From Clostridium felsineum DSM 794 (GTDB lineage Bacteria; Bacillota; Clostridia; Clostridiales; Clostridiaceae): a stretch of DNA of 64,000 nt. Both the position numbers and the translations under genes were made by a program. Where the stretch lies: positions 248,001 to 312,000 of the forward strand of contig NZ_CP096980.1 of the NCBI RefSeq assembly GCF_002006355.2, read 5' to 3'. Positions within the stretch are counted from its first letter, which is position 1; each line of letters opens with the position of its first letter. A model generated the notes under the pieces. That model made no database searches. It was given only the letters and a program-made list of their open reading frames with translations, and had not been told where the DNA came from. This document shows positions 1 through 9,997 of the stretch, in pieces.

Positions 1-656
1 CTGATAATTTGGGAAGAGATCTTTTAACAAGAGTTATGTGGGGTGGGAGAATTTCGCTTACTATTGCTCTTGTAGCTAGTATTATTAGTTTTGTAATAGG
101 AATTATATATGGTGGAATATCAGGATATTTTGGTGGAACTGTTGATAACATAATGATGAGGATAGTTGAAGGTGTTGCTTCATTGCCGCTTATGATATAT
201 GTAATATTGATAATGGTAATAGTGGGACAGGGAATGGCAAGTCTTATAATTGCTATAGCATTAACATATTGGGTTGATATGGCACGTATAGTAAGAGGCC
301 AAATTTTGCAATTAAAGCAAGAGGAATTTGTACTTGCAGCAAAAACCTTAGGAGCATCATCTAAAAGAATACTCCTTAAGCATTTATTACCCAACACCAT
401 GGGACCAATTATTGTTAACTTGACACTAAATATACCTAATGCCATATTTACAGAAGCATTTTTAAGCTTTGTAGGACTAGGAGTTCCAGCACCTCAAGCG
501 TCATGGGGAACTTTATGTTCTAACGCTCTTGGCTCATATCAAATGTATCCATATCAACTTTTGTTTCCAGCTTTAGCACTTTGCGTAACAATGTTTGGTT
601 TTAACTTTTTAGGTGATGGTTTAAGTACAGCACTGGACCCTAAAATGAGAAAGTAG
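1..656 (+). CDS. oppC: Oligopeptide ABC transporter permease OppC, 5' end missing
   Basis: This is the second integral-membrane subunit of a peptide/nickel-type ABC importer. The reading frame is open to the window edge and already reads DNLGRDLL before the first possible start (TTG at 9), so the gene begins upstream. DNLGRDLL is the conserved segment just before the transmembrane core in OppC/DppC proteins. About five hydrophobic segments follow, and the ATPase-contacting EAA loop is visible as VLAAKTLGASSKRILLKHLL. The frame ends with the usual GDGLSTALDPKMRK tail. It lies 9 bp before oppD in a C-D-F-A operon. The paralogue at 8045-8965 is clearly similar throughout. Family is certain; the exact substrate is not visible. 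Confidence 0.93.
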   Translation, partial: DNLGRDLLTRVMWGGRISLTIALVASIISFVIGIIYGGISGYFGGTVDNIMMRIVEGVASLPLMIYVILIMVIVGQGMASLIIAIALTYWVDMARIVRGQILQLKQEEFVLAAKTLGASSKRILLKHLLPNTMGPIIVNLTLNIPNAIFTEAFLSFVGLGVPAPQASWGTLCSNALGSYQMYPYQLLFPALALCVTMFGFNFLGDGLSTALDPKMRK

Positions 657-665
657 GAGATAATA

Positions 666-1670
666 ATGGAAAAATTACTTGAAGTAAAGAATTTAAAAAC
701 CTCATTTTTTACTCATCTTGGTGAAGTGAAATCAGTAAGAGGAATCTCATTTGAAATCAATAAGGGAGAAGCGCTTGGAATTGTTGGAGAGTCTGGTAGT
801 GGAAAGAGCGTAACTATGATGTCTGTTATGAGATTACTTGAGGAAAATGGCAAAATAGTTGATGGAGAAATTATTTTTAATGGAATAGATATAGCAAAGG
901 CTTCTGATAAAGAAATGGAGAAGATACGTGGAAACAAAATCGGAATGATATTTCAAGATCCTATGACATCTTTAAATCCTGTATTAACAGTAGGTAATCA
1001 AATTGTAGAAGGTATAAAAAAGCATTTAAAAATGAGTACAAGTGAAGCAACTAAACATGCTGTTGAAATGCTTAAATTAGTTGGCATACCAAGTCCGGAA
1101 AAGAGAATGAAGCAGTATCCACATGAATTTTCAGGGGGAATGAGACAGAGAGTTATGATTGCTATGGCAATTTCCTGCAAACCGGAACTACTAATTGCAG
1201 ATGAGCCTACAACTGCCCTTGATGTAACAATACAAGCCCAAATATTAGACTTAATGAAGAATTTAAAAAATAAAATGAATACATCAATAATACTTATAAC
1301 TCATGATTTGGGAGTGGTTGCTAATTTATGTAGCAAGATAAATGTTATGTACGGTGGTGTAATTATAGAAAAAGGTGATGCAAGAGAAATTTTCTATAAT
1401 CCTAAACATCCTTATACTTGGGGACTTTTAAGAAGTATTCCTGATCCTACAAAGGATACTAAAGAAAGGTTAATTCCCATTGATGGTTATCCTCCAGATT
1501 TATTAAATCCACCAAAAGGATGCCCTTTTGCAGCAAGATGTCCATACACAATGGAAATTTGTATGGAAAATCCTGTTTTATCATTTAAAATAGGAGAAAA
1601 TCATGAAGTAGCATGTTGGCTGAATCATCCAGATGCACCTAAGGTTAATTATAGAAAGGAGCAAAGCTAA
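666..1670 (+). CDS. oppD: Oligopeptide ABC transporter ATPase OppD
   Basis: One of two ATPases that power peptide uptake, acting on the cytoplasmic face. Walker A (GESGSGKS, residues 41-48), the Q-loop region (MIFQDPMTSLNP), the signature FSGGMRQR and Walker B (LLIADEPTTALD) are all intact. The C-terminal oligopeptide-transporter extension carries the cysteine-rich CPFAARCPYTMEIC pattern found in OppD/DppD proteins. At 334 residues it has normal family length. The ATG follows an AGGAG site, and the stop overlaps the oppF start by one base (TAATG), which implies translational coupling. Confidence 0.95.
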   Translation: MEKLLEVKNLKTSFFTHLGEVKSVRGISFEINKGEALGIVGESGSGKSVTMMSVMRLLEENGKIVDGEIIFNGIDIAKASDKEMEKIRGNKIGMIFQDPMTSLNPVLTVGNQIVEGIKKHLKMSTSEATKHAVEMLKLVGIPSPEKRMKQYPHEFSGGMRQRVMIAMAISCKPELLIADEPTTALDVTIQAQILDLMKNLKNKMNTSIILITHDLGVVANLCSKINVMYGGVIIEKGDAREIFYNPKHPYTWGLLRSIPDPTKDTKERLIPIDGYPPDLLNPPKGCPFAARCPYTMEICMENPVLSFKIGENHEVACWLNHPDAPKVNYRKEQS

Positions 1671-2650
1671 TGCCACAGAATAATGTATTACTTGAAATAA
1701 AAGATTTAAAAAAGTGGTTTCCAATAAAGAAAGGTTTCTTTGGAGGAAAGGTTAGTAATGTTAAAGCTGTAGATGGTGTGTCTTTTCAGATAAATGGAGG
1801 AGAAACCTTAGGTTTAGTTGGAGAATCTGGATGTGGAAAAACAACAACAGGAAGAACTATATTAAAGCTTTACGAGCCAACTTCTGGAGAAATAATATAC
1901 AAAGGCAAGGATATTTCAAAGTTAAATTATAAAGAAATGCTTCCATACAGAAGAAAAATGCAAATGATATTTCAGGATCCCTATGCATCTTTAAATTCAA
2001 GAATGACAGTAGGAGATATAATCGGAGAATCAATTGATATTCATAAATTATGTACAGGAAGTGAAAGAAAAGATAGAATAGAATATTTACTTAAAAAGGT
2101 AGGGTTAAATAGCGATCACATAAATAGGTATCCTCATGAATTCTCGGGAGGACAAAGACAGAGAATAGGAATAGCTAGAGCATTAGCGGTAGAGCCAGAA
2201 TTTATAGTATGCGATGAGCCTATATCAGCGCTTGATGTATCAATACAAGCACAAGTTGTAAATATGCTTGAAGAACTTCAAGAAGAACTTGGACTTACTT
2301 ATCTATTCATAGCACATGACTTGTCCATGGTTAAGCATATTTCAACTAAAATAGGAGTTATGTATTTAGGAAATTTAATAGAGATTGGTGAAAGTAGAGA
2401 ACTTTATAACAATCCACTTCATCCATATACGAAAGCGCTTTTATCAGCAGTTCCAGTACCAGATCCAGATGAGTCTGAAAAGAGACAAAGAATAATACTT
2501 GAAGGTGAAATTCCATCACCTATAGATCCACCAAAAGGATGTAAATTTAAAGGTAGATGTAAGTATGCTAAGAAAGAATGTGGCGATGTAGCTCCAGAGT
2601 TTAAAGATATGGGAAATGATCATTTTGTAGCTTGTTATTTATATAAATAG
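1670..2650 (+). CDS. oppF: Oligopeptide ABC transporter ATPase OppF
   Basis: Partner ATPase of OppD in the same importer. It shows Walker A GESGCGKT near residue 53, a Q-loop MIFQDPYASLNS, signature FSGGQRQR, Walker B FIVCDEPISALD and the H-loop LFIAHDLSMV. The C-terminal extension has the family CKFKGRCKYAKKEC cysteines. An insertion after the first strand (KKGFFGGKVSN) is common in OppF relatives. The start overlaps the oppD stop. A short inverted repeat (2654-2659 with 2672-2677) lies between it and oppA. Confidence 0.95.
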   Translation: MPQNNVLLEIKDLKKWFPIKKGFFGGKVSNVKAVDGVSFQINGGETLGLVGESGCGKTTTGRTILKLYEPTSGEIIYKGKDISKLNYKEMLPYRRKMQMIFQDPYASLNSRMTVGDIIGESIDIHKLCTGSERKDRIEYLLKKVGLNSDHINRYPHEFSGGQRQRIGIARALAVEPEFIVCDEPISALDVSIQAQVVNMLEELQEELGLTYLFIAHDLSMVKHISTKIGVMYLGNLIEIGESRELYNNPLHPYTKALLSAVPVPDPDESEKRQRIILEGEIPSPIDPPKGCKFKGRCKYAKKECGDVAPEFKDMGNDHFVACYLYK

Positions 2651-2709
2651 CTTATTTGGTGTATTAAACTGCCAAATCATATAAAAATTATTCGGGGAGG
2701 AATAAAAAT

Positions 2710-4365
2710 ATGTTGAATAGAAAGTTAACAAAATTAGGTGCTATTTTAGTATCAGCATTATTAATAAGCAGTGTGTTAGTTGGCTGCGGTGGCAATTCAG
2801 GAGAAAGCTCTAGCACAGAACAAAAGGTAAGTTACAATTTGGGGGCAGATCCACAAACAATTGATCCAGGCTTAAACAACTCTGTTGAAGGTGGTACAGT
2901 TGTTTCAAATGCTTTTGAAGGACTTGTAGATATTGATAAAAATGAAAAAGTAATTCCTGGTGTAGCTTCCTCGTGGGACATATCAGCAGATAAACTCACT
3001 TATACATTTCACCTAAGAAAAAATGCTAAATGGTCAGATGGAAAACCTGTAAAATCAAAGGATTTCGAATTTGCGTGGAAAAGAGCATTAGCACCTGAAA
3101 CAGCTTCAGATTATGCATATCAGTTATATTATCTTAAAAATGGTGAAGATTACAACGAGGGAAAAGCAAGTAAAGATAGTGTAGGAGTTAAGGCAGTAGA
3201 TGATTATACGCTTAAAGTTGAATTAGCAGCACCTACCCCATATTTTTTAAGTTTAACTGCATTTCCAACATATATGCCTTTAAGAGAGGAAATTGTTACT
3301 AAGGACAATAAAGGCTGGGCAGCTAAAAAAGAAAATTATATTAGTAATGGACCATTTTATATGACGGATTGGAAGTTAAAATCAACAATGACTTTTAAAA
3401 AGAATCCAAACTATTGGAATAAAAGTACTGTAAAACTAGATATAATTACGTACTACATGTTAGCACAGGAATCCAGTGCTACAGCAGCATATACAAGTGG
3501 TCAGATTGATATAAATGATAATAATTTAGTACCATCAGTTCAAAAGCAAGACTTAATTAAAAAAGGTGAAGCTAAAGTATATCCTTATTATGGAACATAC
3601 TTTTATGATATTAATGTAGGTGACAAAGACAGTTCTAATGGCGCAGAAATAACAAAGGCACTTAAAAATCCAAAAGTAAGGGAAGCTTTAACGCTTGCGA
3701 TAGATAGAGAATCAATTGTGAAAAATATTACAAAAGGCGGAGAGAAACCTGCAACATCATTTGTGCCTAGTTCAATAAAGCTTAGCGATGGGAAAGCCTT
3801 CAAGAATAAAGAATACTATTCTGCAAAAGGTGATGTTAAAAAGGCTAAAGCGTTATTAGCTGAAGCAGGGTATCCGGATGGTAAGGGATTTCCTACAATA
3901 CAGATTATGTATAATGAAGGATCAAATAATCAAGATGTTACTCAAGCACTCCAAGATATGTATAAAAAGAATTTAAATATAAATGTTACACTTCAAAGTG
4001 TTGAAAGAAAAGTTCAACTTGATAATTTAACTAAACAGCAGTATCAAATTTGTAGAGCTTCATGGATAGCAGATTATAATGATCCTATGACCTTTATGGA
4101 TATGTATGTAACTGGTGGAGGAAATAATAATCCTGGTTATAGTAATTCAGAATATGATGCTTTAATTAAAGATGCTAAATCAACTCCAGATACAACTAAG
4201 AGAATTGATGATATGCATAAAGCAGAAGATATTCTTATGAGGGATTTACCTATAATTCCTGTATATGAATATACAAATGTAGTTGAAATTAAATCCTATG
4301 TGAAAGATTTTCACAAATCACCACTTGGATTTGTATATTTTAATAATACTTATATAAAAAAATAA
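2710..4365 (+). CDS. oppA: Oligopeptide-binding lipoprotein OppA (first copy)
   Basis: Extracytoplasmic peptide-binding protein of SBP family 5. It has a lipoprotein signal peptide: basic N-terminus, hydrophobic stretch, lipobox LVGC with Cys at about residue 26, then a Gly/Ser-rich linker. The mature part shows family hallmarks such as GADPQTIDPGLNN, WSDGKPVKSKDFEFAWKRAL and SNGPFYMTDWK. Its 551 residues are typical. A strong GGGGAGG site precedes the ATG. It is the last gene of the first opp operon, followed by a terminator at 4397. It is clearly related to the second OppA at 5329. Confidence 0.95.
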   Translation: MLNRKLTKLGAILVSALLISSVLVGCGGNSGESSSTEQKVSYNLGADPQTIDPGLNNSVEGGTVVSNAFEGLVDIDKNEKVIPGVASSWDISADKLTYTFHLRKNAKWSDGKPVKSKDFEFAWKRALAPETASDYAYQLYYLKNGEDYNEGKASKDSVGVKAVDDYTLKVELAAPTPYFLSLTAFPTYMPLREEIVTKDNKGWAAKKENYISNGPFYMTDWKLKSTMTFKKNPNYWNKSTVKLDIITYYMLAQESSATAAYTSGQIDINDNNLVPSVQKQDLIKKGEAKVYPYYGTYFYDINVGDKDSSNGAEITKALKNPKVREALTLAIDRESIVKNITKGGEKPATSFVPSSIKLSDGKAFKNKEYYSAKGDVKKAKALLAEAGYPDGKGFPTIQIMYNEGSNNQDVTQALQDMYKKNLNINVTLQSVERKVQLDNLTKQQYQICRASWIADYNDPMTFMDMYVTGGGNNNPGYSNSEYDALIKDAKSTPDTTKRIDDMHKAEDILMRDLPIIPVYEYTNVVEIKSYVKDFHKSPLGFVYFNNTYIKK

Positions 4366-4396
4366 TATAGTGAAAAATTAATTTATAAACATGTAT

Positions 4397-4441
4397 AAAG
4401 TACCGCAGACAAGTGTCAGTAAGCTACGGTACTTTATTTTT
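4397..4441 (+). terminator. Rho-independent terminator of the first opp operon
   Basis: The arms AAAGTACCG (4397-4405) and CGGTACTTT (4427-4435) pair around a 21-base loop, followed by a T-rich run. It lies 32 bp after the oppA stop. The rest of the 348-bp gap to the next gene (4366-4713) is AT-rich, and I see nothing else convincing in it. Confidence 0.8.
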
Positions 4442-4713
4442 TTAGATTATAATATTTAAGTTACTGTAATAAAAAGGACTTAAATTATGAGTTTAATAAA
4501 AATGTGTTTATTACGCATAATTTTAAAGAAAAACGGTGGGTTTTTAATAAAAACTTAATAAAAGCGTTAAAATTATGCCATATTCATATTTGCAAAATCA
4601 ACATATAAATAATAAAATAAAGCTATAATTGATAGAAGCATACATCATTCTTATAATTTTACAATAGGACATAAAAAAGGTAACTGCTTAAGTAGTAAGG
4701 GTGGGGAGATTTT

Positions 4714-4929
4714 ATGAATAAAAAAAGATGTCTTACTCCGTTTGCTATAGCGTGTAAAAAGGTGATGCTTGAGAAGGGTATGTCACAGACGGAATTGGCA
4801 AAAAAGGTAGGTACAAGTACTAAGTATTTAGATTTGGTGTTTCACGGAGAGAGAGCGGGTAAGAAGTATATGGTAGCAATTGTTAAAGAATTAAATATTA
4901 ATATTGATACAAAAATTTTAAATGGTTAA
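4714..4929 (+). CDS. Small XRE/Cro-type helix-turn-helix protein
   Basis: A 71-residue protein that is essentially one helix-turn-helix domain. The segment GMSQTELAKKVGTSTKYLD (about residues 22-40) is the recognition unit and LVFHGERAGKKYMVAIVKEL fits the following helices. A GGTGGGGAG site sits 7 bp before the ATG. It stands alone between two opp operons on the same strand, so it could regulate one of them, but no operator is obvious. A phage-type orphan repressor is the alternative. DNA binding is well supported; the target is unknown. Confidence 0.75.
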   Translation: MNKKRCLTPFAIACKKVMLEKGMSQTELAKKVGTSTKYLDLVFHGERAGKKYMVAIVKELNINIDTKILNG

Positions 4930-5328
4930 CACATATGAAATTCAAACTTATTAACTAAATGATACATTAAATTATACTCAGAGTATAAATAAGTGCTCAT
5001 ATCGTACCATTTTAAAGCAAATATAAGCTTTTTTGACAAAAATACAAAAAACGCTCAGAAATTGTGCTATATTAATACTTGAAAACAAAATTCATAATGA
5101 ATACAATAAAGTATAATTAACTAAGTTAAGTAAAATAATGTTTTAAGAGTAAAGAATTTATTAATATTAAGGAAATATTTATCATATCATCATAGTAATA
5201 ATCATTTTTTAGAATAGGCTTAATGTAATTTATTATAAATGTTTTTTAAAATTTTATAGGTTATTGGTAATACAGCTAGCTTAAAGCATAGCTTTTACAG
5301 TATAAATCGATTAAGGGGGAAATTTTCT
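4930..5328. other. 399-bp intergenic region upstream of second opp operon
   Basis: AT-rich gap that should hold the promoter of the oppABCDF operon. I see isolated TTGACA-like and TATAAT-like hexamers (for example TATAAT at 5112-5117) but no pair with correct 16-18 bp spacing. There is no riboswitch-like structure or coding sequence. A GGGGGA site lies just before the oppA start. Confidence 0.4.
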
Positions 5329-7017
5329 ATGAAAAGTAAAAAATTATTGTCAGTACTATTAGCAGCTGCAGTTGTTTCAACAGTAGCTTTAACTGGCTGT
5401 GGAGGCTCTTCTTCAGCAACGTCAGCAGCAGATAAGGATCAGCACTTAAATGTTGAGGTTCCAGCATCAGATGTAAAAACGCTTGATCCATCAAAAGGAT
5501 CAGATGGATATTCTGCATATATACTACAGGAGACAATGGAGGCTCTTGGCAGAAATGAAGTTAAAAATGGTAAACAGGTAATGACGGCAGCAGGCGCTAA
5601 GAGTTGGTCACAATCATCAGATGGACTTACATGGACTTTCAAGTTAAGAGATAATAAATGGTCAGACGGAAAACCTGTTACAGCAGATCAATATGTATAT
5701 GCACTTAAAAGAAGCTTGGATGCTAAAACAGCTTCAGAATATGCATATTTATTAATAGGAGCAGGAATTAAAAATGCAGATGACGTAAATCATGGCAAAA
5801 TGTCAACAGATCAATTAGGAGTAAGTGCTCCAGATTCAAAGACCCTTGTAATAAATTTATCACATCCATGTGCATATTTTGAAAAATTACTTAGTTTCAA
5901 GTTCTTTATACCACAAAGAGAAGATATGGTTGAAAAAGCAGGATCAAAATATGGTTCAGCTGCGAATACTTTAGTTTATAATGGACCATTTAAAATGACT
6001 TCTATGGTTAGTGGAAATAAAATGGAACTCGTTAAGAATGATCAATATTGGGATAAAAATAGCGTAAAGCTTGATAAAGTAACAGTGTATTTTATGGATG
6101 ATTCAAATACAATGATGAACTCACTTCAAAGTGGTCAAATTGACATTGCAGATACATCTAGACCTGAATGGACTGATAGGCTTAAGAAAACTGGAAAGTT
6201 TAATAATATAACAGGAGATGTTCCAGTTGATTCATATATAGCATTTAACAATCAAGACAAAAATAAGTTACTTACAAATGCTAAAATAAGAAAAGCAATA
6301 TCTCTTGCCATTAATAGAGAAGATTACCTTAAAACTATTGGACATGGGTTAGGAAAAGTTTCATATGCGTGGGTTCCAGAGGCTGTTCAATTAGGAAATG
6401 ATAATTATAGAGATAAGGCAAATGTATCATTAAAAGATAGTAAAGAAGATCCTAAGGAATTATTTAAACAAGGATTAAAAGAACTTGGAATGGATACTGA
6501 TTTAAGTAAAGTAGTATTGACAGATGAAGAAGCAGGAACAGATGAGAAACACAAACAAGAAGGAGACTATTTTATAAATCAATTTAAAAAGACGCTTGGA
6601 ATTACTTTAAAGGTTGATTATAAAGAGTGGAAGCAATTCTTACAAGATGAAGAAGATTTAAATTACGAAATGCAGAGTGGAGAAATGTGGTCTGCAGATT
6701 ATGATGACCCTATGACATTTATGGATATGTGGGAAACTGATGCAGCAAAAACTACAAATGGATATTCCAATAAAGAATACGATGCATTAATAGAAGCTGC
6801 AAAGACTGAAAAGGATCAAAGTAAAAGATTAGACGACTTTAAGAAAGCAGAAGATTTGCTTATCAATAAAGATGCCTCAATTGCACCAACTTACAGCCAA
6901 GGAATGAACATATTTGCATATAAATATGTTAAGGGTCTTCAAACACCAGCATTTGCAGCAAGCGGATCAAGAGATGTAGAGTTCAAATATGCATATATTT
7001 CAGGAAAAAATAAATAA
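5329..7017 (+). CDS. oppA: Oligopeptide-binding lipoprotein OppA (second copy)
   Basis: SBP family 5 peptide-binding lipoprotein of 562 residues. The signal peptide ends at the lipobox LTGC (Cys about residue 24), followed by a Gly/Ser linker that tethers the protein outside the membrane. Family segments include KTLDPSKGSDGYSAYI, KWSDGKPVTADQYVYALKRS and VYNGPFKMTSM. It heads the A-B-C-D-F operon, unlike the first system where oppA is last. A strong hairpin separates it from oppB, a layout that usually favours high binding-protein expression. Confidence 0.95.
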   Translation: MKSKKLLSVLLAAAVVSTVALTGCGGSSSATSAADKDQHLNVEVPASDVKTLDPSKGSDGYSAYILQETMEALGRNEVKNGKQVMTAAGAKSWSQSSDGLTWTFKLRDNKWSDGKPVTADQYVYALKRSLDAKTASEYAYLLIGAGIKNADDVNHGKMSTDQLGVSAPDSKTLVINLSHPCAYFEKLLSFKFFIPQREDMVEKAGSKYGSAANTLVYNGPFKMTSMVSGNKMELVKNDQYWDKNSVKLDKVTVYFMDDSNTMMNSLQSGQIDIADTSRPEWTDRLKKTGKFNNITGDVPVDSYIAFNNQDKNKLLTNAKIRKAISLAINREDYLKTIGHGLGKVSYAWVPEAVQLGNDNYRDKANVSLKDSKEDPKELFKQGLKELGMDTDLSKVVLTDEEAGTDEKHKQEGDYFINQFKKTLGITLKVDYKEWKQFLQDEEDLNYEMQSGEMWSADYDDPMTFMDMWETDAAKTTNGYSNKEYDALIEAAKTEKDQSKRLDDFKKAEDLLINKDASIAPTYSQGMNIFAYKYVKGLQTPAFAASGSRDVEFKYAYISGKNK

Positions 7018-7041
7018 TCTCACTGTATTGTAATGAGATTG

Positions 7042-7070
7042 CGGCAGAGATTTTATCTTTATCTCTGCCG
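7042..7070 (+). terminator. Intercistronic hairpin between oppA and oppB
   Basis: A perfect 10-bp stem (CGGCAGAGAT at 7042-7051 with ATCTCTGCCG at 7061-7070) and a 9-base loop. The tract after it is AT-rich but not a clean T run, so it may act as a leaky terminator or an mRNA 3'-end stabiliser. Either role would let oppA exceed the downstream genes in expression. Confidence 0.7.
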
Positions 7071-7100
7071 TAATAATATATATTTTTAGGAGGAATAAAG

Positions 7101-8033
7101 ATGCTGAAATATACGCTTAAAAGATTTGTGTATATGATAGTAACTATTTGGATAGTTATTACATTAACGTTTGTAATGATGCACTCTATACCAGGTAATC
7201 CATTTTCAACAGGAAGAAGCTTACCTAAGCAAACTAAAATCAATTTAAACAAAAAATATGGTTTAGATAAGCCGTTAACTGCACAATATGGAATATTCCT
7301 AGAAAACTTAGTTTTTCATGGGAGTTTAGGAGAATCATATACATATCCTGGTTTAACTGTTAACAGTGTAATAGCAGAGAGAGCGCCAGTTTCTGCAGCG
7401 CTAGGAGCTGAAGCACTTATATTTGCTTTGGTTGTTGGTATGATATTTGGAATTATAGCAGCTTTTAGGAGAAACCACTGGCAGGATTACTTAGTAATGA
7501 TAATAGCAATTTTAGGTATAGCAATACCATCCTTTGTTTTAGCAGCTTTGCTACAGTATTTTTTAACAGTAAAAATAGAAGTATTACCAACCTCAGGTTG
7601 GGGAAGCTTCAATTATACAATATTACCAGCACTTTCCTTAAGCTTAGGAATAATAGCCGTTTACGCAAGATATATGAGAAGTAGTTGTATAGATGTTTTG
7701 GGACAAGATTATATTATGACAGCGAAAGCTAAAGGTGTTTCCAAAGTACCACTTGTATGGAAACATGTTATAAGAAATGCCATTTTACCTGCTATTACTA
7801 TATTAGGACAGCAGATTGCAGCTGTTTTAACTGGAACCTTTGTTATAGAATCAGTGTTTTCTATACCAGGAATAGGAAGATATTTTGTTACTTCAATAAC
7901 AAATAGAGATTATCCAATTATACTTGGAACCACTATATTTGTTGCAGTGGTATATATAATATCAGTTTACTTAGTAGACATAATATATAGTTTAGTAGAT
8001 CCAAGAATAAGATTGAGCAGTAACAAAAAATAG
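7101..8033 (+). CDS. oppB: Oligopeptide ABC transporter permease OppB
   Basis: First membrane subunit of the second peptide importer, 310 residues. It has the family N-terminus (MLKYTLKRFVYMIVTIWIV, first membrane helix), the periplasmic region LNKKYGLDKPL and the EAA loop YIMTAKAKGVSKVPLVWKHV. The conserved C-terminal part is ESVFSIPGIGRYFVTSITNRDYP. An AGGAGGAA site precedes the ATG. It is 11 bp from oppC, in one operon. Confidence 0.95.
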   Translation: MLKYTLKRFVYMIVTIWIVITLTFVMMHSIPGNPFSTGRSLPKQTKINLNKKYGLDKPLTAQYGIFLENLVFHGSLGESYTYPGLTVNSVIAERAPVSAALGAEALIFALVVGMIFGIIAAFRRNHWQDYLVMIIAILGIAIPSFVLAALLQYFLTVKIEVLPTSGWGSFNYTILPALSLSLGIIAVYARYMRSSCIDVLGQDYIMTAKAKGVSKVPLVWKHVIRNAILPAITILGQQIAAVLTGTFVIESVFSIPGIGRYFVTSITNRDYPIILGTTIFVAVVYIISVYLVDIIYSLVDPRIRLSSNKK

Positions 8034-8044
8034 GGGGAGAAAAA

Positions 8045-8965
8045 ATGGCTGAGAATTCAAGTGAAAAGTTTAAAATTATTGGATGTGAAAATAACAATTC
8101 AGAAGAAATAGTCAGAAAAAACGTAACCTATTGGCAAGATGCATGGAGGAGACTTAGACAAAATAAAGTTGCAGTAATCTCTTTAGCATTATTAATTGTA
8201 ATAATACTTTTGGCAATAATAGGACCAATGATTAGACCATTTACAACTAATGATGTAAATGACTCTATAAAGAATATTGGCTCAAATTCAACTCATTGGT
8301 TAGGAACTGATGATCTTGGAAGAGATTTGTGGGTTAGACTTTGGGTTGGAACAAGATCTTCTATAATAATAGGTATAGTTGGAGCAGCAATAGAGCTCGT
8401 TATAGGTGCTTTATACGGAGGAATTTCTGGATATTTTGGTGGAATTGTTGATGATATAATGATGAGAATTATAGAAATACTAAATAGTATACCATATTTA
8501 ATTTTAGTATTGATAGTTATAATTGTTTTAAATAGTACAGGAATAATACCTTTAATAATTGGTATGACCTTAACTGGTTGGGTTGGTATGGCGAGAATTG
8601 TAAGAGGACAAGTTCTTTCTATAAAAGAACAAGAATATGTACTTGCAGCTAAGACTTTAGGAGCAGGCTCCTTTAGAATAATAATGAAACATTTACTTCC
8701 AAACGTTATTGGAGTAATGATAGTTGATGTAACCTTTGCAGTTCCAAGTTACATTTTTGCAGAAGCATTTTTAAGTTATATAGGACTAGGAGTTAAACCC
8801 CCAAGTACAAGCCTTGGAGCATTATGTTCTAGTGGTCAATCTAATCTAATGTTCTATCCATATCAATTATTTTGGCCTTCACTAATAATATGTCTTATAA
8901 TGCTTACGTTTAATCTTTTAGGTGATGGTTTATCTGAAGCCCTTGATCCTAAGCAGAGACAGTAG
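8045..8965 (+). CDS. oppC: Oligopeptide ABC transporter permease OppC
   Basis: Second membrane subunit, 306 residues, with a long cytoplasmic N-terminus. The sequence YWQDAWRRLRQNKVAVISL marks the OppC_N domain and first membrane helix. LGTDDLGRDLWVRL precedes the permease core, and the EAA loop reads YVLAAKTLGAGSFRIIMKHL. The end GDGLSEALDPKQRQ matches the truncated OppC at the window start, so the two are paralogues. It lies between oppB and oppD with gaps of about 12 bp. Confidence 0.95.
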   Translation: MAENSSEKFKIIGCENNNSEEIVRKNVTYWQDAWRRLRQNKVAVISLALLIVIILLAIIGPMIRPFTTNDVNDSIKNIGSNSTHWLGTDDLGRDLWVRLWVGTRSSIIIGIVGAAIELVIGALYGGISGYFGGIVDDIMMRIIEILNSIPYLILVLIVIIVLNSTGIIPLIIGMTLTGWVGMARIVRGQVLSIKEQEYVLAAKTLGAGSFRIIMKHLLPNVIGVMIVDVTFAVPSYIFAEAFLSYIGLGVKPPSTSLGALCSSGQSNLMFYPYQLFWPSLIICLIMLTFNLLGDGLSEALDPKQRQ

Positions 8966-8977
8966 GAGGTAACTATT

Positions 8978-9997
8978 ATGGAAAAAATATTAGATGTTAA
9001 AAATCTAAAGGTATCGTATCACACTTATGCAGGAGAAGTTCAATCTGTAAGAGGTATAAGCTTTTATTTAAATAAAAGTGAAACTTTAGCAATAGTTGGA
9101 GAATCAGGCTGTGGAAAATCAGTTACATCTAAGTCAATAATGAGATTAATAGATTGTCCGCCAGGAGAGATAAAAAAGGGATCCGAAATTTATTTCGGAG
9201 AAAAAGATATATTAAAAATGGGAGAAAAGGAGCTTGGTAAGCTTAGAGGTGGAGATATAAGTATGATCTTCCAAGATCCTATGACATCTTTAAATCCTAC
9301 AATGAAGGTTGGAAAACAAATAGCAGAAAGTATAATGATTCATAGAGGACTTAAGGAAAAAGAAGCTTTTGCGGAAGCTATAAAAATGCTTGAAGCGGTT
9401 AACATACCAAATGCGGACAGAAGAGCTAATCAATATCCTCATCAATTTTCAGGAGGAATGAGACAAAGAGCTATGATAGCTATAGCCTTAGCTTGTAATC
9501 CTAAGATATTAATAGCAGACGAGCCAACAACAGCATTAGATGTTACAATTCAAGCTCAGATAATGGATCTTATGAAGGAGCTTCAAGAAAAGCTTGGAAC
9601 GGCTATTATACTTATAACACATGATTTAGGAGTAGTTGCTAGTGTAGCACATAGAATACAAGTAATGTATTCTGGACTTATAGTAGAAAGAGGAACTACA
9701 GACGAAATCTTTGGAAATCCACAGCATCCATACACTTGGGCATTGCTTCAATCAGTACCAAGACTTGATACAGCAAATAAAGGAGAATTATATTCCTTAA
9801 ATGGAACACCACCAGACTTACTTAAACCACCAGCAGGATGTCCATTTGCAGCAAGATGTAAGTACTGCATGCAAATTTGTAAGGAAGAAATGCCAAAGGA
9901 AACTAAGGTGACGGATACACATTCAGTTAGCTGCTGGCTTAAGGATGCAAGGGCACCAAAAGTGGAATCACCTATTAAAACAGGAGGTGCAGAGTAA
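8978..9997 (+). CDS. oppD: Oligopeptide ABC transporter ATPase OppD (second copy)
   Basis: A 339-residue ATPase with Walker A GESGCGKS (about residues 41-48), Q-loop MIFQDPMTSLNP, signature FSGGMRQR and Walker B ILIADEPTTALD. The peptide-transporter C-terminal extension contains CPFAARCKYCMQIC. Its stop overlaps the oppF ATG (TAATG), as in the first system. It is closely similar to the OppD at 666-1670. Confidence 0.95.
   Translation: MEKILDVKNLKVSYHTYAGEVQSVRGISFYLNKSETLAIVGESGCGKSVTSKSIMRLIDCPPGEIKKGSEIYFGEKDILKMGEKELGKLRGGDISMIFQDPMTSLNPTMKVGKQIAESIMIHRGLKEKEAFAEAIKMLEAVNIPNADRRANQYPHQFSGGMRQRAMIAIALACNPKILIADEPTTALDVTIQAQIMDLMKELQEKLGTAIILITHDLGVVASVAHRIQVMYSGLIVERGTTDEIFGNPQHPYTWALLQSVPRLDTANKGELYSLNGTPPDLLKPPAGCPFAARCKYCMQICKEEMPKETKVTDTHSVSCWLKDARAPKVESPIKTGGAE

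Noticed and set aside
4930..5328. A riboswitch or second small gene upstream of oppA
   Set aside because: No paired stems, conserved aptamer cores or framed coding signal could be found.
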